NCBI RefSeq assembly: GCF_000237925.1
Contig: NC_031495.1
Location: 17,309,749-17,373,748, forward strand
From: Schistosoma mansoni
Lineage: Eukaryota > Platyhelminthes > Trematoda > Strigeidida > Schistosomatidae
Direction: 5' to 3'
DNA: 64,000 nucleotides
Made by a program: the position numbers and the translations under genes. This document shows, piece by piece, positions 45,406 to 55,627 of the stretch (the first letter of the stretch is position 1; each line of letters begins with the position of its first letter). The notes beneath the pieces are model-generated. The model was not told the DNA's origin. It searched no databases and was given only the letters and a program-made list of their open reading frames with translations.

Positions 45406-47785
45406 TACCAACTGATCTGTGGTGGACCTATTTCGTAAAAAGGTTTTGATATTATTTGTAAAATAGGTTTGTTATGCCTATCACCACAGACCCGAGCAAT
45501 ATATAATCATGAAACCAAATGTAATACTCAGCAACACAAACATGAACATAATACAGTCTTATGATCTAAACTGAACGCTGATTAAGTAAGGCTGTCTTTT
45601 CCTTACCGTGACGTTGGAAGTCGAATTAGCGCCGAGATTGTTTCAAATTGTCTTGGACGGGATAGATGATGAAAAAATAGATTGGTAAATCACAGTTAGA
45701 TACTATCTTTAGTTCTTAGGAATACGTCAATTTTTCTCTTAAGGGACTCCTGAGAAGTCGTTTGGACTAGCTCAGTCGGTACTCTTCGTACACTTTGAGC
45801 TTGAGTCCCCGAACTGGTTTCGTGGCTTGCCGTTGGATACGTTATTTTTTGGAATGAAAGAGGAAATACTATTTTTTCGTACCCGTACCCTAAATGAGGA
45901 AAAATAAAGGTGGAGAGTTCTTTCGTCGAACTGGTCGAAAATGCGCTTCAATGTTACCAGTGCAAGGTTTGTTCGGAAGGCATTTTTGTCGCAGTTAGCG
46001 TAAGACTTCAAGTCGTAGTAAACCAAAACTCCCAGATTTTTTCAATTTTGGATACCTCTAGAGGAGAATTGCCTTAGTTGTAGCTGTAGTTTGCAACACC
46101 TCAGATGAACTACTTTACAGTTCAAAGAGTTTAAGGTAAATCCGTCATCATCTACCCAACTTTCAGGTCGAGTCAGATCCTCCTGAAGGGATAGTTTATC
46201 CTCTTGGTTGCGTATCTCTTTTCAAAGTTCCACATCATCAGCAAAAAGCAATAAATCTGACTCCATAATTTTTGAGCGTATAAAGTGAAGTGCTACTGGT
46301 CGGTAGCTTGAAAGTTCTCTACGTTGACCTCCTTTGAAAATTGTTATGATGTGAGCCAGCTTCCGAATTTCCGGTAATATGTCCTGGCTTAGCGAGTGTG
46401 AGAACATCACGCTGAGTGGTGTTGCCAAGATTGAAGCTTCTTCCTTCAGTGTAGCAGAATGAACCATATCCGAACGAGGAGAAGTGTCTATTTCTAGGTG
46501 CTACGGTTTCTTGTACATCGAGTCAGCGCTCAGGTTCACTACTGAAGTCCTGTGAAGTTGCAGATGAAGCTTTCATGAATGAGGGTGTACTTCCCAATCC
46601 ACCTGTTGTGGATTTTCCTGTAAAGCTGACACATTCAACTGTTTGAAATTCCAGCGTCTGTTGTTGTTAGGATGTTCTAGCTCAGTTTTGCTGATAAGAC
46701 TGAAGGCTATTAAGGCATGACAACTACCCAGAGCAGTAAAGATTGTGAGGTTGTCAATTAGGAATTCGTTGTTTGTGAGTATCCAGTCTAAGCGAGACGG
46801 TGTCTTGCTGTTGTCCACTTCGCACTTTCAAATGATCCGAGATCTTCAATGAGGTTGAAGAAATGAAGTTCAGTAGAGTTGTCACATCCAGTATACGTAT
46901 GTTCCGCGAAATTGACTTTAGGAAGATTGAAGTCCCCTAGAATCAGGATATGAATGAATCGGAGACGAGTAGAGCGGGATAGTCCTAGCAACATACGGTT
47001 GTCGTGCTCGATGGCAGCGGTGGGCTTCCTATAGATGATTCCAACTAGACATCTCGAGGTGGTAGACAATCTTACTGAGCACCATACGGATTCATCAAGA
47101 TTGATCATTGATGTACCTTCTGACAAGATCGCAAGGTTAAAGCTAATCCACCCCCTATTCCTGTTTTTCTGTCATTCCGAAATAATGACATCACCGGTGG
47201 TGCTAACTCTCGGTCCGTAAACTGAGAAGGCATTCAAGTTTCAGATATTCCTATTGATGTACATTATCGGCATCAGTGAGTTTACGCAACTCATCCATTT
47301 CATTCGGTAAACTCGCGGCGTTCGTATATAATCAGTTTACGTTTTCAATTTGGAACGCCCGAGCTTCCTTATCCTGTTTATTTGTATGAGCCTCGTGTGG
47401 ATGGACAGATAACCTGCCTATAAAAGGTTTTTCTAGTTGGTAGCCCCTGTCCTTTCCAAGTTTTTCTATGATCAAGACAGTCCACATGTGGAATGGTCAG
47501 CTACGACTTGCCTTGGTGCTTGATCATGGCATTATGTGGCCTATCTGGATGCATGTGGATTACAGTCAGCAACCGGCGTCTGTTTTCACCAAATGCTCCC
47601 AGAGTTGCAGCCGCCATATAGGGAATGGAAAGTTCATCTTCACCAGCCGAAGCCTAGAATCCCCATCCTTCTTGGCAAGTTTCACCACTTGTTGAGTCAA
47701 TATGTTTTTGAGCTTCAAGGACTGCATGATGAATTCCGATTCCTGAATATCAGTTTGTGTGGTCAGAGTTCATGTTTTCTAGCAT

Positions 47786-49620
47786 TTACTTATTTACTTA
47801 CGCCTGTCACTCCTATTCAAGCATAGGCCGCCGACCAGCATTCTCCAACCCACTCTCTACTGGGCCTTCCTCTCTAGTTCTATCCAGTTCTTGTTCATCC
47901 TTCTCATGTCTGTCTCCATTTCTCGGCGTAATGTGTTCTTTGGTCTTCCTCTTCTCCTTTGGCCTTCAGGACTCCATGTGAGGGCTTGCCTTGTGACATA
48001 ATTGGGTGATTTCCTTAATGTGTGTCCTATCCACTTCGAGCACTCCTTCCTGACTTCTTCCTTCGCTGGATGGAATCTGGTCTGTTCTCTCTCACAGTAG
48101 GTTGTTGGTGAGTGTCTGGCCAACGGATCCGAAGTTTCTTGCGTAGACAACTGTTAATAAACACCTGTATCTTCTGGATGATGGCTTTCGTAGTTCTCCA
48201 GGTTTCCGCCCCATACAGTGAAACTGTCTTGATATTTGTATTGAAAATTGTGACTTTGGTGTTGGTTGGCAGTTGTTTCGAGTTCCAGATGTTCTTCAGT
48301 TGTAAATATGCTGCTCTTGCTTTGCCGATCCTCGCCCTCAAATCTGCACCAGATCCACCGTGTTCATCAATGATGCTGCCCAAATATGTAAAGGTTTTCA
48401 CATCCTCAAAAGCTTCTCCGTCAAGTGTAATTTGACTGGTGAGTGCTGTATTGTATCAGAGAGTCTTGTTCTTCCCTTTGTTTATATTGAGACTTACTGC
48501 TGCTGAGGCTGCTGCTACACTGTTCGTTTTCTCCTGCATTTGTTGTTGTGTGTGTGATATAAGAGCCAGATCATCTGTGAAATCTGAATCGTTCGGCTGC
48601 ATCCTGGCTGTCCACTGTATCCCGTATTTCCCTCCAGATGTTGACATGATCCAGTGGATCATCAGGAGAAAGAGGAAGGGTGAGTGTAAGCAAGCTTGCC
48701 TAACACCGGTCTTTACCCCGAATGAGTCGGTGAGTTGTCTTCTATCTCGAAGTTGGGCGTCTATGGAGTCCCTCATTTTGTTTAACAATACCCCGTTGAA
48801 GACTTTTCCTCGTATTGAGAGAAGAGTGATGCCCCTGTAGTTATCACACTTGCTGAGATCGCTTTTCTTTGGTATTTTGATCAGGTGTCCTTCTTTCCAG
48901 TCTGTTGGTACTTGTTCTTCACCCCAAATCTTACTGAAGAGAATGTGGAGTATCTTGGCAGTTGCCTCTACATCTGCTTTCAGTGCCTCTGTCGAAATGT
49001 TGTCTGGTCCCTCTGCTCTGCCACTCTTGATTTGTCTGACGACCGTGCTTATTTCTTCACTTTTTGGTTGGTCAACATCGATTGGGAGTTCTGTGGGTGC
49101 TACTTCGATGTTGGGTGGGTTCAGTGGAGCTGGTCGATTCAAGAGTTCTTTGAAGTGTACTACACACCTGTTTAGTTGTTCTTCAATGTTGGTGATTGCC
49201 TTGCCTTCCTTGCTTTTCACTGGTCGTTCTGGTTAATTACGGTAATTTCCAGAGAGTTTCTTTGTTGTATCATACAGTTGTCTCATGTTTCCCTCTCCTA
49301 CAGCCTTTTCCACTGTCAATGCTAAATCTTCCACATATTTACGTTTGTCGGTTCTGATGCTCCTCTTCACTCGCTTGTTTACATCTGTGTATTCGGCTTG
49401 TGCCTTGGCTTTTACTGCTCTTGTTCGTCTGGTATTGATTGCTGCCTTCTTGTTCCTCCCTTCTTCGATCTTATCCAGTGTACCAACAGTGATCCATTCC
49501 TTGTGATGGTGATTCTTGTGGCCCAGAACCTCCTGACATATTTAAGTAATTGCCTCTTTTATCCCTTTTCAGTTGCTCTCCATAGTAGTTCCCTCTCCAT
49601 TGGGAACCTATTGTTGAGCA
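47786..49620 (-). mobile_element. RTE LINE, second subfamily (copy E), 5'-truncated
   Basis: Minus strand, inserted in CR1 copy I. 3' tail at 47786-47800 (gtaagtaaataag type). Frames: 49220-48456 with GPDNISTEALKADVEATAKI, IPKKSDLSKCDNYRGITLLS, GVKTGVRQACLHSPFLFLL and SDFTDDLALISH, and 48401-48027 with YLGSIIDEHGGS...[10 protein letters not shown]. About 80 codons of the reverse transcriptase between DAQLRD and RRQLTDS are missing. It is clearly diverged from copies A-D (NISTEALKADVE against [12 protein letters not shown]). The 5' part (48869-49620) is duplicated at 55628-56379. Confidence 0.88.
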
Positions 49621-49827
49621 CTCAACAGGCCGGTGGAGTACGGGTGTTGAACGTCCCAGGTGCCGGATGGATGTCGGATGTTGGTGCCCCGGCAGTTCGG
49701 CGGAGCTATGGAGGTCAGCGCGCCGCAGACACCACGGAGATTTTGGCACATACTGTAGAGAAAGAAAAAAGCGGAATGGTGAGCGGAACCACCGCATGAA
49801 CGAATGCTTTAAAGGGGGGACGAGTGT
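49621..49827. repeat. GC-rich block of unknown origin
   Basis: About 200 bp that is strikingly GC-rich (ggccggtggagtacggg, gccccggcagttcggcgg, gcgcgccgcag) between LINE E and repeat R. Repeated at 56380-56586 as part of the larger duplication. Its frames show no domain I recognise. It could be the 5' end of an element that also includes repeat R. Confidence 0.6.
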
Positions 49828-50072
49828 GGTGTGGGTTACCTATATCCACATAAGTAGTATATGGTGAGGGTCAGACATAGAATGTATTTTGGCAGAAGAT
49901 CGATAAGGAAAGAATAAGAAAGAAACGTTATCGGTATCAAAATGTATGAACAATGAAATCAAAGAAGACGGATTGATATTTGCATAAGGAACAGTTAAGA
50001 TTGAGACAATTGATTGTTATTTTGCAAATTAACTGTTTATTGTATGGTTATCAGGATTTAGTGTGATAGTCT
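49828..50072. repeat. Dispersed repeat R, copy 2
   Basis: Similar to 37651-37883 and the same as 56587-56831 bar about two changes. AT-rich and non-coding. It interrupts the ORF1 region of CR1 copy I. Confidence 0.75.
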
Positions 50073-50330
50073 GTAAATTATGCTTAAATATATTCGATCG
50101 TCTCCATTCGTGTTCTTGTTCACTACACTGAGTCTGTTGTAAGCAGTTACCGTGAGATCTGTGTGGGCTTCGTGGAACCAACCCTTGCACTTGGCACACT
50201 ACATGCCAAAGCTAACAAAAAAATGGCACCCGTGTCGCTTACATAAATTCTTCGTGGCTATGGTGACGTCAATTGTTTTATAGATACTAACAAAAGTCTA
50301 CGGCCGCAAGACAAAGAACAGTACACCATA

Positions 50331-50827
50331 AACCATAGGTTTTATAGCATAATTTGCCATAAGTAAAACTCTTAGTGCTAATCCTACTGGCTGAGTTGTT
50401 GCCTGCTTGTAGAAACTGCGATTTCGCAAAAACTGTAGAAAACTAGGTTTGACCACCCCCGTCTTCCGTGATACTCACGACTGTATTGACAAACGCGATG
50501 CACGCACGAAACAAAGGGCAAATACATTCGAACTCTCAACTAATATTCTTAGATGTAATGTGAAGATGTAGTTACTAGTAATTAGAGACTAGACGTTGGT
50601 TTTTTTTATCTGGTCTCACGGAAAAGTACATATAACAATAGTAAGATTCAGTCACATAACAGGATTACTCATGGTATTTCATTTAATTGATGTGGAACAC
50701 TAACGGATCTACACCTAGTCCAAATCTACTACGAATTGTTTGATCGTGAGCGTGTCCTGTATAAGTCAAAAACTTTAAATGATCTATCACATCTGCCCTT
50801 TGGCTATGTGTTGCAAACGATTGTTAA
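50331..50827 (+). repeat. Segmental repeat X, copy 2 (truncated by CR1 copy G)
   Basis: Matches 44732-45228 and 57090-57586. It stops after ..gattgttaatt, where the 3' end of CR1 copy G (tcaaatggttcaaatggttg on the plus strand) begins. Confidence 0.92.
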
Positions 50828-50971
50828 TTCAAATGGTTCAAATGGTTGAGGACGGAATAGAAGAAGCTTTCGCTTAACGGGCTTCCGTGTCTGGTAGCAG
50901 TGGATCACCAATACCTCCAGGTAAGAACCTAGGTATATGAACGATAATAGAGGAAAAAAGAGTTTGGTAAA

Positions 50972-53737
50972 TCATAATAATATGTTATCCTTAGTCCTTA
51001 AGAATAAGTCAAGTTTCCTCCTAAAGGACTCCTGGGAGGTCGCTTGGACTAGCTCAGTCGGCAGCGAGTTCCAGCACTTGACAACTCTAACGGAGTAGAA
51101 GTTGTGTCTGCAGTCTGTTCTGCTATGTAGGGTCTCCAATTTCTGGGTGTTACCTCTGAGGTTAGTGTTATGACTAAGCTTAAGAAGTTGTTTAAGGGGA
51201 TGACCAGAAGTATTAAGGATACTATAAGTCATAAGAAGATCACCTCTAAGACGCCTGTACTCTAATGGGTAAAGGTTAAGTGATTTGAGGCGCTCTTCAT
51301 AAGGTTTGAATTTGAGACTCCGAACTGATTTCGTGGCTCGACGTTGTATACGTTCCAGAGTGACCTTATCCTTTTGGAGGGAGGGAGGAAATGCTATGTT
51401 TCCGTACTCTAAGTGGGGACGAATAAAACTGTTGAAGATTATATGGAAGGTTCTACCGTCAAACTGGCCAAAAATGCGCTTCAATGTTACCAGTGCAAGG
51501 TTTGCTTGAGAGGCGTTTTTGTCACAGTTCGCATACGATTTCAGATCGTAGGGTACCAACACTCCTAAATCTTTTTCAACTTGGGAAACTTCTAGAGTTG
51601 AGTTACCTAAGTTATAACTATAGTCTGCAACATGTCTCAGATGGACTACCTTGCACTTTGAAGTGTTGAAGGTAAGTCCGTTGTCGTCTGCCCAACTTTG
51701 AAGTCGAGTCAGATCCTCCTGAAGAACTAGTATATCATTATGATTACGTATCTCTCTCCAAAGTTTCACATCATCAGCAAAAAGCAATAAGTCAGATGAA
51801 ACTTGTTGAGGAAGATCGTTAATACAAATCAAGAAGAGAAGAGGTCCTCGTATTGAACCCTGGGGGACCCCACTAGGACATTCCATAGCCTGAGAGAGAG
51901 TGAAGTTAACCCTGACCTTAAAGTGTCGGTTTTCTAAATATGAAGAGAGCCAATCAATCAAAGGGGGTTTTATACCTAATCGTCCAAGCTTCTTGATAAG
52001 ACATGCATGGTTGACCCTATCAAAAGCTTTTGAAAAGTCCAGGTAGATGACTTCAACCTTCCCCTTGCGATCAAGGATGGTTGTCCATCTATCCACCGCA
52101 GTCAGCAGGTTGGTCATACAAGAATGACCTTTTCTGAAACCATGCTGTTGAGGCGAGAAGAACTTTGAGGATGATAAGTGTTCTAGTATGCCGTCGAATA
52201 CTAGGGATTCCATAATTTTTGAAGGTATGGAGAGAAGGGCCACTGGTCGGTAGCTTGAGGGTTCACTGCGTCGACCTCCTTTGAAAATTGGTGTAATGTG
52301 GGCCAGCTTCCATATTTCCGTTAGTTTGCCTCTGCTTAGCGAGTGTGAAAACATCACGCTAAGTGGTGTCGCCAGGATTGAAGCTGCTCCCCTTAATACA
52401 GCGGAATGAACCATGTCCGGACCAGGAGAAGTGTCTTTCCTTAGGTTCTACAGTTTACGGAGCACCAGGTCAGCACTCAGGTCCACTTCGGAAAGTCCTG
52501 TACAGGTGCAGGTGAAGCTTTCGTCAGTATGGTTGATGTGGGTCAGCTGGAATGTCCGGGAGTATTGTTCAGCCAAAAGGTTAGCGGCATCACTGTCGTT
52601 ATTGGTCGGGCCATTAGGACCAAGCAGTTGGGAAACTCCAGTTTCGCCTTGTCGAAGAGAAGCTGCATAACTGAACAAGCTTTTCGGATTGGAGACGAAT
52701 CTATCGATAAGCTTGGTCTGGAACTGAAGCCTGTCTTCTCTTAATGCCTTTGTGCATATGTTCCTTATATGTTTGTATTGCCTGTACGTGCCGTTGTCAT
52801 CAGTTCGTTTATATTCAGCCCAACAGTGCCTTTTGCGGCTTAGCAAACGACGAGTGCGGATCTTGATGAATGGAGGTTGCTTGTAGCTTTTTGGGACCAT
52901 TTTAGGAACTGAATGCTCAGTAGCACATAAGATCGTGTGCAGTAAAAAATCCCAATGAGCATCCACTTCAAGTTGAGGGTGAACATCCCAATCCACCTGT
53001 TGTAGATAGTCCTGTAAAGCTAACACATTCAACCGTTTGAAGTTCCAGCGCTTGTTGCTAGTAGGATATCTTAGCTCCGTTTTGCTGACAAAGCTGAATG
53101 ATAAGACGGCGTGATCACTTTTCCCCAGAGGAGCCAGGATTGAGAGGTCGTCAACTAGGAATTCTTCATTTGTGAATACCCAGTCTAAGCGTGACGGCGT
53201 CTGACTGTTTCTCCAACGGGTTGCCCACTTCACATTTTCAAATAATCCCAGGTCGCCGATAAGGTTGAAGAACAGAGCTTCAGTAGAGTTGTCACCTCCA
53301 ATGTATGTATGTTCCACGAAGTTGATTCTAGGGAGATTGAAATCCCCTAGAATCAGGATATGAGAGAATCCGAGACGCGTAGAGCGAGTTAATCCTTCCA
53401 GCAGACGTTTGTCATATTCGATGTCGGCAGTGGGCTTCCTGTAAACGACCCCAACTAGGCACCTCGAGGTGGTAGATAATCTTACTGAGCACCATACTGA
53501 CTCGTCAAGATTGTGAAACTCTTGGTTGTGAAGTTGGTGCGCATCCAGGCATGACCGTATGTATAGTGCTACCCCACCCCCCATTCCTGTTTTTCTGTCG
53601 TTGCAAAATAAAGACATCCCAGTTATTGCTAACTCTTGGTCCGTAAACTGAGACGTTATCCAAGTTTCGGATATTCCTATCAGATGGGCATCATTAGCGT
53701 TGCTAAGTTCACGTAGCTCATCCATTTTGTTTGGCAA
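50972..53737 (-). CDS. CR1 ORF2, endonuclease-reverse transcriptase, one internal stop
   Basis: ORF2 of LINE copy G. 53737-52448 carries the endonuclease: NDAHLIGISETW, GGGVALYIRS, SVRLSTTSRCLVGVVYRKP, HILILGDFNLP, PSRLDWVFTN and LGKSDHAVLSF. In the same frame 52414-50972 carries the reverse transcriptase: ITPIFKGGRRSEPSSYRPVA, QQHGFRKGHSCMTNLL, VIYLDFSKAFDRVNH, GVPQGSIRGPLLFLI and LLLFADDVKL with the catalytic Asp pair, then FIRPHLEYGN. One TAG at about 52450-52448 separates them (LRKL-stop-NLRKDTSPGPDM). The frame is open upstream of the first ATG to a TAA next to the ORF1 end and includes INCLYTNAASLPNKMDEL, the true start of the endonuclease, so translation probably enters from ORF1 and not from ATG 53737. 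Confidence 0.92.
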
Positions 53738-53877
53738 GCTCGCGGCGTTCGTGTATAGGCAGTTTATGCTTTCAATTTGGAACGCGTGAGCTTCTTCTTG
53801 TTTGTCTATATGAGCCGTGTGTGAGTGGACAGGTAGCCTACCTATACGATATTTACCGAGTTGGTAGTCCCTGCCCT

Positions 53878-55350
53878 TTACACGTTTTTTTTATGATCAA
53901 GATAGTCCACGAGTGGAATTGTCAGCTCCAGCTTTCGTTTGTGCTTGATCCTGCTGTCGTAGGGCCTATCCGGATGCATATGGATGCCAGTTGGCAACCG
54001 ACGTCTATTGGCACGAAATGCTTCCACAGTTGCAGCCGCCATGTGGGAGAAGGGGAAGGTTATCTTCAGCAGCCGGGGCCTAGAGTCTCCGTCTCTCTTG
54101 TCCAGTCGCATTACCTGTTGGGTCAATATGTTCTTGAGTTTTAAGGAATGCTTGATGAATTTCCATTCCCGAATATCAGAGTTTACTTGAGTTGGGTCCA
54201 TATTTTCCGGCACACCTTGCACAATGATATTTCGTCCACGGAAAAACGCCTCGCGAGATTCCTTAGGGATGTTCCGGATGAGATTTCGTTCAGAATACGG
54301 TATGTCGGGCAGTATTCTTACGTTCCCATCGGACTTCAGTAAGTGACTGGCTAGCAGGACGTCCTCTACGTCGGAGGCATTCTTAAGTGTAACACGAAGC
54401 AGCCTCGGGTGGTTTAGGTGGTTAGAGTCCTTCCCTCGAGTGAGCCGTGTGACGGTCAAAGGCTCTATTCTAGGGAGTTCAAGCCTCTTGTTTAATTCTC
54501 CACAGAGCATCCTATCGTTTTTGTCCTGCAAACTGAGAGGAAGGTCGGGGTTGTCAATAAGGTTCATGATTATGACAGAGTCGTCACGAACCGTAATTGA
54601 TTTCCCAGGTTTTCCAGGGCGTCTAGGTTTGGTACCTTGTTGTTTGGATGTCGAAGCGCGTTTTCGATTCCTGGGCTCAGTGATGACTGGGTGGACAGTC
54701 TTGGGGATAGACTGTGCGGCCAAAGCATCAATTGATTTCCACACGATCCTTGGGACGTTCAGTTTCGGCGGGGACACTTGGGCTTTATTACTCCTGTTAA
54801 CATGAGTCCATCCACCTACAGGATTTTTGGGAACCACTGTCTCATTCAAGGACCGTTCCCTGGGGGACCCAAGTTTACTGAGGGAGTCGATGACAGCCGA
54901 TGTTAAGATGGTGCTGAGTTTCAGCACATCATCACTCGTGCTGTTAACAGCACCGTCGATAACCGACCTGTCAGTATCCTTTTTCTTATTTGCCCTATGC
55001 GTTCCAGCTTTGTTACCCGTCATGATGCTATCATTTACCGAATTCTTAGACAACTTATCTCTCAGACCTGTCAGTAAAGTAATGATAGTACCCAACATAA
55101 CTACCGTATCAGTGTTGCAGGTAACACATACGCACCTACGATCAGACATGCTGAGTCTGCTATAGGATGCTGCTGTTAGATCTGTACATTCCTCATGGAA
55201 CCAATCTTTACAGTTGTCACACTGCATGCCAGATGTAACGGCAAAACGGCAACCAGGTATCTTGCATGAATTTTTCATGGCTAGTGATTTAGACTGTCTT
55301 AAAAATACAAGCAGTAAATTTAGGACAGTTAAAAAACACACAATAAACAA
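53878..55350 (-). CDS. CR1 ORF1 protein with PHD-like zinc finger
   Basis: ORF1 of LINE copy G. The likely start is the Met at about 55278 (MKNSCKIPGCRF), because the 24 residues before it (MFIVCFLTVLNLLLVF...) look like translated leader. Residues about 5-55 from that Met hold C-C-C-C-H-C-C-C spacing (CKIPGC, MQCDNCKDWFHEEC, CVCVTC), a PHD-type finger found in ORF1 of some CR1 elements and thought to bind nucleic acid or chromatin. The middle is basic and Ser-rich (NRKRASTSKQQGTKPRRPGK). The C-terminal half has a structured region (LRVTLKNASDVEDVLLAS, RLLKITFPFSHMAA), perhaps RNA-binding. It ends DYLDHKKNV-stop, with an A-run just before the stop. Function: binds the element RNA in the particle, by family knowledge. 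Confidence 0.85.
   Translation of the reverse strand: MFIVCFLTVLNLLLVFLRQSKSLAMKNSCKIPGCRFAVTSGMQCDNCKDWFHEECTDLTAASYSRLSMSDRRCVCVTCNTDTVVMLGTIITLLTGLRDKLSKNSVNDSIMTGNKAGTHRANKKKDTDRSVIDGAVNSTSDDVLKLSTILTSAVIDSLSKLGSPRERSLNETVVPKNPVGGWTHVNRSNKAQVSPPKLNVPRIVWKSIDALAAQSIPKTVHPVITEPRNRKRASTSKQQGTKPRRPGKPGKSITVRDDSVIIMNLIDNPDLPLSLQDKNDRMLCGELNKRLELPRIEPLTVTRLTRGKDSNHLNHPRLLRVTLKNASDVEDVLLASHLLKSDGNVRILPDIPYSERNLIRNIPKESREAFFRGRNIIVQGVPENMDPTQVNSDIREWKFIKHSLKLKNILTQQVMRLDKRDGDSRPRLLKITFPFSHMAAATVEAFRANRRRLPTGIHMHPDRPYDSRIKHKRKLELTIPLVDYLDHKKNV
53884..53890 (-). promoter_or_regulatory. Candidate -1 frameshift heptamer AAAAAAC at ORF1 end
   Basis: On the minus strand, eight A then C precede the ORF1 stop: in the ORF1 frame the codons are AAA AAC GTG TAA, so the last seven bases form A AAA AAC, a canonical slippery heptamer in the correct phase. 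A -1 slip enters exactly the ORF2 frame, which is open and lacks a usable early ATG. Whether it is used is inference. Confidence 0.5.
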
Positions 55351-55627
55351 AAACTGGCAAAAATGTATAAAAACAGTTAACGATAAGCTAAAGCTAGCCT
55401 TTACGTGAAAACCATAAAAAAATCGATAGTGAGCTGAGGCAAAACCACAGTTAACTATTAATTTGAGTGAAACACAAAAAAAGGAAGTAATCTACTGCAT
55501 GTATAGCTCAGAATAGATTATTTAGATTGGAAATAGTACATTTGTTGCGTAAGAACACAGCAAAAGTTTGAGAAATGTAAATCACGTTAGGACTAAATTT
55601 CCCGTTCGAATAGCGCGCACAGATGTA

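Larger units (their letters stand above)
45640..50330 (-). mobile_element. CR1-type LINE (copy I), old, interrupted by an RTE LINE
   Basis: Minus-strand CR1-clade element related to copy G. In element order: ORF1 cysteine-rich start at about 50280-50100 (the counterpart of G's CKIPGC...CDNCK region), then foreign or unmatched DNA, ORF1 end at 47780-47450, endonuclease at 47126-46573 (ILGDFNLP), and reverse transcriptase remnants at 46467-45772 (EIRKLAHIITIFKGG, SDLLLFADDVEL). Much of the central reverse transcriptase is deleted and the frame is broken many times. RTE copy E (47786-49620) is inserted in the same orientation. Its 5' end meets repeat X at 50331, and X also lies on its 3' side. 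Confidence 0.82.
48869..50827. repeat. 1.96-kb direct duplication, left copy
   Basis: Matches 55628-57586 at a constant offset of 6759, with only about half a dozen base differences noticed by eye. It covers the 5' part of LINE E, repeat R copy 2, the 5' end of CR1 copy I and 497 bp of repeat X. The left copy ends exactly at the 3' end of CR1 copy G and the right copy starts at its 5' side. Confidence 0.93.
50828..55440 (-). mobile_element. Young, almost intact CR1-type LINE (copy G)
   Basis: Minus-strand CR1-clade (SR1-like) element of about 4.6 kb with both reading frames. ORF1 is at 55350-53878 and ORF2 at about 53886-50972. The 3' end at 50828 carries a short repeat (accatttga twice on the minus strand), as expected for CR1 tails. 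The 5' limit is not exact; ORF1's untranslated leader probably ends between 55400 and 55627. It is flanked on both sides by the 1.96-kb duplication described separately. ORF2 carries one in-frame TAG; otherwise both frames are open, so the insertion is recent. Confidence 0.9.
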
